Shown here piece by piece: positions 52,935 to 61,032 of a stretch of DNA of 64,000 bases. A program made the translations under genes and the position numbers. The stretch comes from DASRBN01 sp035294305 (lineage in GTDB: Bacteria > Chloroflexota > Ktedonobacteria > Ktedonobacterales > Ktedonobacteraceae): the NCBI GenBank assembly GCA_035294305.1, contig DATGLD010000049.1, positions 1-64,000 on the forward strand. The letters are read 5' to 3'. The notes under the pieces are model-generated. The model did not search any database and had not been told where the DNA came from. It saw only the letters and a program-made list of their open reading frames with translations. Within the stretch, counting starts at the first letter, position 1. Each line of letters opens with the position of its first letter.

Positions 52935-53705
52935 ATGAGTGAACATATGAACGGAAACGGACGCGAAGAGCAGCGGCGTAGCACATTCAATCCGAACGAG
53001 CATGTAATACAATTGAAGAGCAAAAATGGCAGTTCCGATTACCTGCCCGTGCAGTGGCGCTTAGTCTGGTTCCGCGAGCAGTGCCCAGAAGGAACCATCG
53101 AGACTGAGCTTGTTCACCTTGACCTGGACCGCGAAACCGAGGAAGAGGGCTATGCCTGGAACAATGAGACGCGCCGCAGCGAAAAAGTCACGAAACGCGC
53201 TAACGGCATAGCTGTTTTCCGAGCCGTCGTGAAAGATGGCAAAGGTGGAGTCGCAACCGGCACGAAATCCGAGAAGGCGGCCAGCTTCCCCGATTTCATC
53301 GAAAAGGCTGAAACCGGCGCCATTGGTCGTGCCCTCGCCGCGCTCGGCTATGGCACACAATTCGCTCCAGAGCTCAACGAGGAGCACCGTATCGTAGACG
53401 CGCCCGTAGAGCGGCCCTCCTATACGCCTGCAACATATGAAAACAGTGGTTATGGCAATGGTAATGCCCGCAAACCTCTGTCCCCAGTCAGACCGGCTGC
53501 GCTTAACAGCAATGGGGATACTGAAGAGAAAGCCAGCGGTACCAATGCCTCTGCCACAGAGCAGCAGCTGGCGAGTATTCGCAAATTGTGCCAACACCTG
53601 GGCAAGGCGGAACCCGAAGATGCCGAAAATATGAGCTATCTTAGCGCCAAAGAGTTGATTTCTCAGTTGAGCGCTGAGTACAGGCAGAGCCGCAAGGCTT
53701 CTTAG
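52935..53705 (+). CDS. Putative single-strand-annealing / DNA-repair protein (Rad52/DdrA-like)
   Basis: A 256-residue protein. The first ~150 residues have YLPVQWRLVWFREQCPEG, AVFRAVVKDGKGGVATG and FPDFIEKAETGAIGRALAAL followed by GYGTQFAPEL; the KAETGAIGRAL helix recalls the single-strand-annealing superfamily (DdrA/Rad52/ERF). A low-complexity linker and a small C-terminal helical domain follow. GGAG precedes the ATG. Followed by a short coiled-coil protein (53723). The family assignment is from pattern memory only. Confidence 0.55.
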   Translation: MSEHMNGNGREEQRRSTFNPNEHVIQLKSKNGSSDYLPVQWRLVWFREQCPEGTIETELVHLDLDRETEEEGYAWNNETRRSEKVTKRANGIAVFRAVVKDGKGGVATGTKSEKAASFPDFIEKAETGAIGRALAALGYGTQFAPELNEEHRIVDAPVERPSYTPATYENSGYGNGNARKPLSPVRPAALNSNGDTEEKASGTNASATEQQLASIRKLCQHLGKAEPEDAENMSYLSAKELISQLSAEYRQSRKAS

Positions 53706-53722
53706 CCCGAGGAGTAGAGGCA

Positions 53723-53989
53723 ATGACTTTAGGAGAGCTTGAAAACGCAGAGAAACGCATGCAGCGACAATGGTACGATCTGATCGTAGCGGAGCAGGAG
53801 GGCGAGTCTTTAGAGGTGCTTGAGCAGCTGTACGACTCCTACATCCTGCTCGTTGAAGAGTACAATCGCTGCTCCGATGAATACCAGCGCGAGCGGCTGG
53901 CGCGGAAGAGTTCCGCGCCCAAAACAAAGAAAATTACGCGGCCCATTTCATCTCGCCACCAGGATGAACATATCAGGCTGGCGTCATAA
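53723..53989 (+). CDS. Small coiled-coil hypothetical protein
   Basis: An 88-residue acidic/basic helical protein (ENAEKRMQRQWYDLIVAEQE, LYDSYILLVEEYNRCSDEYQ) with a basic tail. It is 17 bp after the annealing-like gene with a GAGGAG site, so the two are one operon. It may be an accessory factor; not recognised. Confidence 0.65.
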   Translation: MTLGELENAEKRMQRQWYDLIVAEQEGESLEVLEQLYDSYILLVEEYNRCSDEYQRERLARKSSAPKTKKITRPISSRHQDEHIRLAS

Positions 53990-53998
53990 TGTAGGTCA

Positions 53999-54025
53999 AT
54001 GCGCGCCCGCGGGCGCGCATTTTTT
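53999..54025 (+). terminator. Intrinsic terminator
   Basis: ATGCGCGCCC, GC, GGGCGCGCAT then TTTTT: a perfect 10-bp stem with T tract directly after the small coiled-coil gene. Confidence 0.85.
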
Positions 54026-54043
54026 GATGTATTCCTACATTCA

Positions 54044-54925
54044 TTACAAGCGTCCCACAAAATCTGTAAGGGCGCTTGCTACCTGGTCGGGAGCATCGAA
54101 CAAGACCATGTGACCCGCCCCCGGAATAATTACCAGGTGCGACTCAGGTATTTCACGGTGCAGGCGTTGAGCATACTTTAAGGGAACCTGCTGATCTTTT
54201 TCGCCCCAGATAATGAGCGCGGGTTTCCCCATTACTTTCAAATCAGATGCCACAGAGTTGGAATAGCTCGGTATCAATAGACGGACATGCTGGTAAAACA
54301 TCTCTTTGCCCAGGTGGCTGTTCCATTGATCGATCCAGGGGTTCATGGCCTGTTTGAGTTGATCGGCATTGCTGGAAGCATTAGGCAATGTTGATTTCAG
54401 GTCGTTGAGCATATCCTCGACGCTGGTATGCTGGGGAAGATCGGGATCCTGGGCCTTCTTCATATCGGCAAGCGGCCAGTCCGGCGAAAATGCATAGCCG
54501 TAGCAATAGGTATCAATAAGCACCAGGGCCGCGACACGACTGTGACTCAGACGAGTCGCTAGCACCTGGGCCACACTCCCACCGATACCATGCCCTACCA
54601 GCACGATATTCGTTAGATTGAGCTGGTTGAATAAGAAGGACAGGGCGTCGGCATGTCCCCAGATGGAGGTATCGGAGGGCCAGGGATGTTCAGAAAGGCC
54701 ATAACCCAGCATATCGATGGCATAGACCGCCCGGTTCGTAGCGGCCAGTAGTGGAAGCAGGCTCTCCCATTCGAAAGCTCCCGCCGCAATATCGTGGAGC
54801 AGCACGATCGGGCCATCCATGCCGTGTTCTGCCCCCTGCAAAATATAGCTCAGATCATAGTGAATGACGTGCGCTGTATGCCTGTCCCGCGCAGCCGTTG
54901 TATCATTTGAAGTTTGTTGCAACAT
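54044..54925 (-). CDS. Alpha/beta hydrolase-fold protein lacking nucleophile serine
   Basis: A 293-residue alpha/beta hydrolase. The oxyanion region is VLLHDIAAGAFEWESLLPLL, the acid is IIWGEKDQQVP and the histidine is GAGHMVLFDAP, as usual. The nucleophile elbow reads LVGHGIGGSVAQ; glycine (codon GGT) replaces the serine normally between the two glycines. It may be a non-hydrolytic or cofactor-binding relative. GAGGTAGTATG-like site at the start (54925). Partner genes unknown. Confidence 0.82.
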   Translation of the reverse strand: MLQQTSNDTTAARDRHTAHVIHYDLSYILQGAEHGMDGPIVLLHDIAAGAFEWESLLPLLAATNRAVYAIDMLGYGLSEHPWPSDTSIWGHADALSFLFNQLNLTNIVLVGHGIGGSVAQVLATRLSHSRVAALVLIDTYCYGYAFSPDWPLADMKKAQDPDLPQHTSVEDMLNDLKSTLPNASSNADQLKQAMNPWIDQWNSHLGKEMFYQHVRLLIPSYSNSVASDLKVMGKPALIIWGEKDQQVPLKYAQRLHREIPESHLVIIPGAGHMVLFDAPDQVASALTDFVGRL

Positions 54926-55049
54926 ACTACCTCTCTTTGCTCAGCCCAAGCGCAGAGCAGCCTTAAATTATTTCTTACATAGTATAGCACTGGGCGTTCC
55001 CAGGAACCAATAGGGAGGGAAGATATGCGAGGAGCCGATTACTCAGTTC

Positions 55050-57149
55050 CTAAGCGTTTTCACCTCGTTCACCGGAGGCATCCCTATTTCTGTGGCGCCG
55101 TCTTGTCACGATTCGCTTTCGCAGCCTGAAGCGTGCCATGCCAAGGAGAAGGAGTATCCACAGACCTCCCACTTCCACAGTTACACCCTTAGAACTGGCT
55201 CTAATAGAAGGATGAGTTATAGAACGGGCAATAGCGTTATTAGATTGATGAGTCGAACCCGTCGCGGAAGGGGATGGGCTGGGTGTCGGGCTTGGGCTGG
55301 GTGTCGGACTTGGATCCGGCGTCGGGCTCGGCGATGGGCTCGGGCTTGGTGATGGGCTTGGTGATGGACTTGGTGATGGACTTGGTGATGGGCTTGGTGA
55401 TGGACTTGGTGATGGGCTTGGTGTCGCTGTAGGAGTTCCATAGTTCGCTACATACAATATCACCTTCTGGCCAGGCTGAAGTATAGTGCCACTCTTCGGA
55501 ACTATGCTCGAGATGGTATTTGGTCCAAGTTGGGAGTTCACACCGGCAGACTTTACGACAAAGTTAGTATTAGAGATGCCATTATCTTCAAGCAATTGCT
55601 CGGCCTCCGCTAGACTTGTACCTTTCGGGATTTCTGGCACTGTCGCGACCATTTGGACATCAATATAGTTACCTGGACTGGTAAGGCCAGGATAAGCAGG
55701 ATTTTGTTTTTGAACAAGGCCAACTGTAGATCCATTATCAGAGCGCAATTTAAATCCTTGCTGCTGTGTTATCTGCTCTGCTTCTGGATAAGTTTTTTGT
55801 AAAAGATCGGGAACAGGGACTAATGTAGTTGTGGTCTGAGACGTTGTTGGAGTCGAACCACCATTCGCGAAAGGCAAATTGAACAGGTGGAACTGCGCCG
55901 ATGCCAGGTAGATGCTAAAGACAAGCAGAACGATGGTAGCGAGAATGATGAGTGCGGTAACGATTGTGGCCAAACGTGATTCGCGCCTGTCATCTTGTAA
56001 TGCTGCCGAGCGCGGCAGCGTGCGGCGTTGATAGGGAGGCTGCTGCCCCGGTCCTTGTGGACCATTCAGAGGCGGCATATACGGCGGCATGTATGCGGGC
56101 TGGTCGGGAAGTGGGGGCCGGTCTACTCCCGAGTTATGTCCTCTATCCGCGCCGTTGAAATTGGATGCTGCCGCTCCATTTAGCATATTATTCGGAGATG
56201 AAGTGGGCCGCTGTGGAATTGTTCGCCCGCCGCTACCGGCAGGACGAGGCAATGTTTGCTTGTAAGGAGCAGGGGTCGCTCCGGGAGCTATCGTAGGAGC
56301 GTTGGCTATAACATCATCGCTATCGGTCTCGCCCAGCATCTCCAGGGCGCGTGCCAACTGCGAGCCATCGCGGTAGCGCATCTCCGGCACTTTCTCCAGG
56401 CAGCGCAGGATAATATCTTCCAGAGCGAGAGGAATATTGGGGTTGAGTTGGCCGGGTGGTGTCGGTGCGTCTTGAATATGCTGCATCGCTACTGCGACCG
56501 GCGTGTCGCCATCGAAAGGCGGGTGACCGGTGAGCATTTCGTACATCACGATGCCCAGCGCATAGACATCAGCGGCAGGCGTAACAATCTCGCCCTGGGC
56601 TTGCTCAGGCGCGTAGTATTGTACTGTACCCAGGGTCATCCCGGTTGTAGTGAGCCGTTCCGCGTTCATATCTTTGTAGACGCTAGCAATGCCGAAGTCC
56701 GTCAGTTTAATCGCCCCTCTGCGACCCACCAGGATATTTTGTGGCTTGACATCGCGATGCACGATGTTGCGACGATGTGCCGCGCCCAATCCAAGGGCGA
56801 CATCATGAGCAATAATCACCGCGCGGTCAACATCGAGAATCCCACGTGACCGCAAATAGCGGCGCAGGTCGGTTCCCTCGACCAACTCCATCACGATGAA
56901 ATAATTGCCATCGGTCAGGCCATAGTCGTAGACCTGCACGATATTAGGATGCTGTAAGGCCGAGGCAGCTTTCGCCTCAAGCTCGAAGCGCTTCACGAAC
57001 TTGGGGTCGGTACTGTAGACGTCGCGTAGCACCTTGATGGCCACTTCGCGATCCATATGCAGGTCCCGACCGCGATAGATGGTTGCCATTCCCCCACGGC
57101 CTATGGGATCTTGTAACTGGTAACGCTCACCCAGCATTTCGATTTGCAT
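55050..57149 (-). CDS. PASTA-domain Ser/Thr protein kinase
   Basis: A 699-residue receptor kinase of the PknB type. The kinase domain has GRGGMATIYRG, VAIKV (K39), HRDVKPQN (131-138), DFG (151-153) and APEQ. A Pro/Gly-rich juxtamembrane part leads to a membrane helix (IVTALIILATIVLLVFSIYL) and two PASTA repeats, then a ~55-residue Ser-Pro/Thr-Pro repeat and a second hydrophobic segment near the C-terminus (VEVGGLWILLLLGMARFRLR) followed by a basic tail. The ATG at 57149 has GGAG upstream. PASTA domains bind muropeptides; the FHA protein may be a substrate. Confidence 0.93.
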   Translation of the reverse strand: MQIEMLGERYQLQDPIGRGGMATIYRGRDLHMDREVAIKVLRDVYSTDPKFVKRFELEAKAASALQHPNIVQVYDYGLTDGNYFIVMELVEGTDLRRYLRSRGILDVDRAVIIAHDVALGLGAAHRRNIVHRDVKPQNILVGRRGAIKLTDFGIASVYKDMNAERLTTTGMTLGTVQYYAPEQAQGEIVTPAADVYALGIVMYEMLTGHPPFDGDTPVAVAMQHIQDAPTPPGQLNPNIPLALEDIILRCLEKVPEMRYRDGSQLARALEMLGETDSDDVIANAPTIAPGATPAPYKQTLPRPAGSGGRTIPQRPTSSPNNMLNGAAASNFNGADRGHNSGVDRPPLPDQPAYMPPYMPPLNGPQGPGQQPPYQRRTLPRSAALQDDRRESRLATIVTALIILATIVLLVFSIYLASAQFHLFNLPFANGGSTPTTSQTTTTLVPVPDLLQKTYPEAEQITQQQGFKLRSDNGSTVGLVQKQNPAYPGLTSPGNYIDVQMVATVPEIPKGTSLAEAEQLLEDNGISNTNFVVKSAGVNSQLGPNTISSIVPKSGTILQPGQKVILYVANYGTPTATPSPSPSPSPSPSPSPSPSPSPSPSPSPSPSPSPTPDPSPTPSPSPTPSPSPSATGSTHQSNNAIARSITHPSIRASSKGVTVEVGGLWILLLLGMARFRLRKRIVTRRRHRNRDASGERGENA
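55262..55430 (-). repeat. Tandem repeat encoding Ser-Pro stretch
   Basis: A run of 12-bp units (GGACTTGGTGAT / GGGCTTGGTGAT, as printed) and similar 6-bp subunits codes for the SP/TP linker of the kinase. Such runs can change length by slippage. Confidence 0.8.
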
Positions 57150-57551
57150 AGTTCTCCGCACCTGTGAAGCGGAGCTTCACCCATTTCCAAAAACATTACT
57201 GCGCCCGACTGGTTAACGCGCATAGCCACGATAACACATGGATTTGTAGAGAGTCGAACTGTTAAACTCACTAATCCCGCATATCAAGTCGAAAAAATCG
57301 GTTTATTACTTCCAGCGCCCACTATTGTAACGTATTTTGCAACTTAATGGAACACTTTAACCTATTTGTGTTGCTAAAATCCTATTAATATTCGGGATTC
57401 ATCCTTTAGCGGCCCCAGCGTGGCCGGACGCGATCTTTTTCTTATCATGATCAGAGAGGCCACTCGCCCGCGGCTACGGCTTCGCCGTTAGATGAGATGA
57501 ATGGTAGCTCATGCTTCCCACTCACCGGGTTGGCAAGGTAGTACCTGGTCC
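57150..57551. other. Intergenic region upstream of kinase
   Basis: A 402-bp gap between the SelB stop and the kinase start. It has an AT-rich centre, a possible -10 TACAAT on the minus strand near 57325 and a REP-like GTAGTACC...GTCCCTAC end near 57540. No gene, tRNA or strong terminator was found. Confidence 0.4.
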
Positions 57552-59576
57552 CTACGCCCCACCTCCTGAAATTGGTCCCTGGCTGGTTGCGATGCCCAGC
57601 ACCCGCTCGTCTCCGACACGCCGGGTGATGCGCCGCTCATCCATATGCTCGAGTAGAGGCAGAATATATTTGCGCGTGGTGCCTAAAACGTCACGCGCTT
57701 CGGAAGCCGTCATCCTGCCATGCTCGCGCAGGTATGCTATCAACTTCGCCACCGCCTCTTCATAGGTTTCGCGCAGGAAGAGGACCGCGTCCATATTACC
57801 TCCCAACTTCACCAGTCTTCCCTGCTCTACCAGCGCAGCTAATACCTCGGCCCCTACGGTTGCCTCGGCCTCCGCTCGTCCGGGGGGAGTATAGGGGTTC
57901 TCATTGAACTGCCGCAGCAGGCGCTGAATCTGCTGCTGCTGAGCCTCGGTAAACGTTGGAACGAAGGCGGGCAAACGAAGCAAGCCGCCCGGAGCGCCTT
58001 TCGCGCCGCTAACTTCCACCAACTGCCCCTCTTCTTGGAGTGTGGTCACCACCTCGGTCACCATCTTAGAAGATAGGCCCAATCGCGCGCGCCATTCCTC
58101 TTTTGAGAGGCCTGCCCGTAAAGGGTACTCGCGATGATACGCACTCACCAGGCGAACAGCTTCCTCTTTGAAAGCATCCCAAACAGGCTGCGCAAACCAG
58201 AAGCCTCCCACCTTGCGCACTCGTCCTTCAGTTAACAACGTCTCCAGGGTCGCCTGCGTCACATCTATTGGCAAACTGCTCTGTTTAGCGATCTCGGCCA
58301 GTTCATATCCTTGAAGCCCGTGAAGAGACTTCGCTCCTGCCTGAGCATGAGGGCGCGCCGGGCGACCGCTTGCCGCCTGCGGAGTTGCAATTTGCCTGGA
58401 CGTTTCACGCCTCCGATCAAGAGCGGCCAGGACAAGCTCATCCGGCGATCCTCGTTCGAGCGTTTCCAGGGCGCTCAACACCGTTTGCTGGAAGCGCCGG
58501 TGGTAACGGGGGTGCACATCGATCACTTCTCCACCGCCGATAGTCATACTGGGTGAGGGAATACGCAGGATGAAACGGTCTCGCCGTGCCACCACTGCCG
58601 GGCGGCTCAAACGAAGTTGCGCCCAGGCGCTTTGCCCGGGCTCGACTGCATCAGCATCGAGCAGCCTCACCCTCGCCGGTACTTCCTGCGAACCGCTATA
58701 GAAATCGACCAGCGTGTTATGCTCGAGCGACCTCGCGGCATCCGCCAGCAGTCGAATACGAGCGTCGATGAGCATGGTTGACTGCATCTGACCGGGGAGT
58801 GCAACTACGTTGCCCCGTTCAATCTCGCTACGCGGCGCATTTGCCAGGTTGATGGCCACGCGACTGCCGGGTTGCGCTATCTCGACCTGGTGCTTGTGTG
58901 TCTGGAGCGTACGGATGCGCGTTTTCAGGCCCTGAGGCAAAATCTCTACCTCCTGCCCGGGTTTGAAAGAGCCATCCAGCAGCGTTCCCGTAACGACAGT
59001 CCCGAAACCGGTCATCGTGAACACACGGTCAACCGGCAGGCGCGGGCGCGCGATGTTTTGCCGCTCCTGCTCTTCATCAAGGATACGTTCTAATTCGGCA
59101 AGCAATTCCGGCAATCCCTGACCAGTATAGGCCGAAACGGGGATAATGGCGGCGCCGGCCAGCGTGGTTGGTTTCAACTGCTCAACAACTTCTTCTCGCA
59201 CCAGGTCAAGCCATGCTTCATCGACCAGGTCGGCCTTAGTGAGCGCAACGATGCCCCGTCGCACGCGCAGCAGGTCGAGAATTGCCAGGTGTTCGCGTGT
59301 CTGCGGCATGATTCCTTCATCGGCGGCAATCACCAGCAGCGCCGCGTCGATGCCACCCACCCCGGCCAGCATATTCTTGATGAACCCTTCGTGGCCCGGC
59401 ACATCGACGATACTGACCTCGCGGCCATTAGGCAGCGTCAACCACGCGAAGCCCAGGTCTATGGTCATGCCGCGTTCTTTTTCTTCCGCCAATCGATCAG
59501 GGTCGATACCCGTGAGCGCCTTTACCAGCGTTGACTTGCCATGATCTATATGCCCGGCTGTACCAATACAACTCAT
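57552..59576 (-). CDS. selB: Selenocysteine-specific elongation factor SelB
   Basis: A 674-residue SelB, the EF-Tu-like GTPase that delivers selenocysteinyl-tRNA to UGA codons. GTPase motifs: GTAGHIDHGKSTLVKAL, DVPGHEGFIKNMLAG and TKAD. Beta-barrel domains 2-3 follow (VFTMTGFGTVVTGTLLDGSF) and the C-terminal ~250 residues hold winged-helix repeats that read the SECIS hairpin (EARDVLGTTRKYILPLLEHM). It implies a selenoprotein system, but selA, selD and tRNA-Sec are not in the window. Confidence 0.95.
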   Translation of the reverse strand: MSCIGTAGHIDHGKSTLVKALTGIDPDRLAEEKERGMTIDLGFAWLTLPNGREVSIVDVPGHEGFIKNMLAGVGGIDAALLVIAADEGIMPQTREHLAILDLLRVRRGIVALTKADLVDEAWLDLVREEVVEQLKPTTLAGAAIIPVSAYTGQGLPELLAELERILDEEQERQNIARPRLPVDRVFTMTGFGTVVTGTLLDGSFKPGQEVEILPQGLKTRIRTLQTHKHQVEIAQPGSRVAINLANAPRSEIERGNVVALPGQMQSTMLIDARIRLLADAARSLEHNTLVDFYSGSQEVPARVRLLDADAVEPGQSAWAQLRLSRPAVVARRDRFILRIPSPSMTIGGGEVIDVHPRYHRRFQQTVLSALETLERGSPDELVLAALDRRRETSRQIATPQAASGRPARPHAQAGAKSLHGLQGYELAEIAKQSSLPIDVTQATLETLLTEGRVRKVGGFWFAQPVWDAFKEEAVRLVSAYHREYPLRAGLSKEEWRARLGLSSKMVTEVVTTLQEEGQLVEVSGAKGAPGGLLRLPAFVPTFTEAQQQQIQRLLRQFNENPYTPPGRAEAEATVGAEVLAALVEQGRLVKLGGNMDAVLFLRETYEEAVAKLIAYLREHGRMTASEARDVLGTTRKYILPLLEHMDERRITRRVGDERVLGIATSQGPISGGGA

Positions 59577-59849
59577 TTTATTGAACCAGTGGGATAAGAT
59601 GAATTATGACGCCTCCAGTATACAACACCGGCCGGCTTTCTGCCTATGCTCCAAAATGGTAATTTGTCACAAAATGCATATCACCAGACACACCGTGGGC
59701 ATATAGACACATCCATACATGGTGTTTGAGGCCAGTATTTATATTGAATTTCAGGAAGCAAGTATGCGGAACCAAAGACGTATTTTACCGGGCTCCATAC
59801 TGCGATGCTCGACTGAAGAGGATTGAACATAAAAAAGGAGTAAGATCTT
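59577..59849. other. Intergenic region upstream of WXG100 gene
   Basis: A 273-bp divergent gap. No tRNA-Sec or other RNA gene was recognised; it should hold promoters for SelB (minus) and WXG100 (plus). Confidence 0.4.
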
Positions 59850-60122
59850 ATGACCACCATTCATGTAAATACCGATCTGATGCGCCAGCTGGGACAGATA
59901 TTCGTCCAGCTCGACGATCAGATTGCCAATCAGATCCGCCCGCAAATCCAGAGTCATATTAGCGATCTCGAGGGTGATTGGCAGGGTGTAAGCCGCCAGC
60001 GTTTCGAGCAGCTGTTTCAGGATTGGCGCGCCGCTGTAGACCAGGTTGTTCAGAACGGCGAAGACATTGGCCGCCACCTGCAAGATACGGCTCAGAGGTT
60101 CGAGAGCGCAGACCAGTCGTAA
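59850..60122 (+). CDS. WXG100-family secreted protein
   Basis: A 90-residue helical-hairpin protein of the ESAT-6/WXG100 type, exported by type VII-like secretion. The turn motif is DWQG in SDLEGDWQGVSRQRFEQLF, flanked by two amphipathic helices. The usual C-terminal YxxxD/E signal is not obvious. AAAAAAGGAG precedes the ATG. No EssC/EccC ATPase lies nearby, so the secretion machine must be elsewhere. Confidence 0.88.
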   Translation: MTTIHVNTDLMRQLGQIFVQLDDQIANQIRPQIQSHISDLEGDWQGVSRQRFEQLFQDWRAAVDQVVQNGEDIGRHLQDTAQRFESADQS

Positions 60123-60337
60123 CGAAGAGACTTCTTTGGACGGCTCAATAAACGTGAGCATCCTGAATTGAGGAACAGGCAATGGTAAGAGAGCGACCTC
60201 AAGGGGTATGGGGAGGGCGCCCTCCACTCCAACTTTCCCGCCCTCTAGATGCCCTCTCGTCAAGATACGAGGTGTCTCATGTTTTCCTTTGCTCTATTAG
60301 CTGGTATAGCAGTAAGCAGGGCAAGCAGGTGGGAGAG

Positions 60338-60817
60338 TCAGGATAATTGCTTTCTCATGTGTCGCCTTGTTGTCTGATATCCCAGCTTTTCGTAAAAAGC
60401 CAGAGCAGATGCCGGAAACTCCCATACATCCAGTTCAATTTCTGTGACCCCTTGTTCACGAGCCCACTGGTGCACTCGCTCCATCAGCAACTGTCCAGCG
60501 CCCTGATGCCGGACGTATTCGCTTACCACCAGTTCATCAACCTGGACAAAGCGGCGCGGCACAACCATAGGCACAGGAGGCGTCGTGCGCACATAGCCAA
60601 AGACCAGGCCAACGAGGTCTCCCTGTTGCTCCGCCACAAACAGGGCCGCATCCTCGTTAGCAAGAAGCTCTGCAAACCGTTCCCGTGAGCGGGCAGGCCC
60701 CTCCACAGGGTGAAAAAAGTTTGGAAGGGCCTGAGAGTGAAGGCGGTCTAATTGCTCATACAATGCGCATGCGTCCTCATAGTCCTCATATATGGCGGCT
60801 CGAAGCACAATAGTCAT
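60338..60817 (-). CDS. GNAT-family N-acetyltransferase
   Basis: A 159-residue GNAT. The acetyl-CoA loop is VSEYVRHQGAGQLLMERVHQ, preceded by VQVDELVV and followed by EIELDVWEFPASALAFYEKL and GYQTTRRHM. It acetylates an unknown amine. The ATG at 60817 was chosen since GAGGAG lies 9 bp before it; 60826 would leave the site touching the start codon. Confidence 0.87.
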   Translation of the reverse strand: MTIVLRAAIYEDYEDACALYEQLDRLHSQALPNFFHPVEGPARSRERFAELLANEDAALFVAEQQGDLVGLVFGYVRTTPPVPMVVPRRFVQVDELVVSEYVRHQGAGQLLMERVHQWAREQGVTEIELDVWEFPASALAFYEKLGYQTTRRHMRKQLS

Positions 60818-60945
60818 GATGCTCATCTCCTCAGCTGGCTTGAGAGATATGGAATTTCCTGCGTACATCTTACGCTGCATTCATTCTCCCGGCAAGCCAT
60901 TGATTGATATATTGATGCCTATCTACAAGTCAATAAGACTGGCTA

Positions 60946-60954
60946 TGCTATAAT
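60946..60954 (+). promoter_or_regulatory. Extended -10 promoter upstream of uvrC
   Basis: TGCTATAAT is a perfect extended -10 element 79-87 bp before the uvrC start. No good -35 is seen. No LexA-type box was noticed. Confidence 0.5.
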
Positions 60955-61032
60955 GGATTGGGCCGGTATCCACTTCCCGGTAGCCGGTGTCTACCAGAAT
61001 ACCTCTTTAATGGAAGAGATGAATGAGTAGCA

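Noticed and set aside
59577..59849. tRNA-Sec next to selB
   Set aside because: No long acceptor or extra arm could be folded in this gap.
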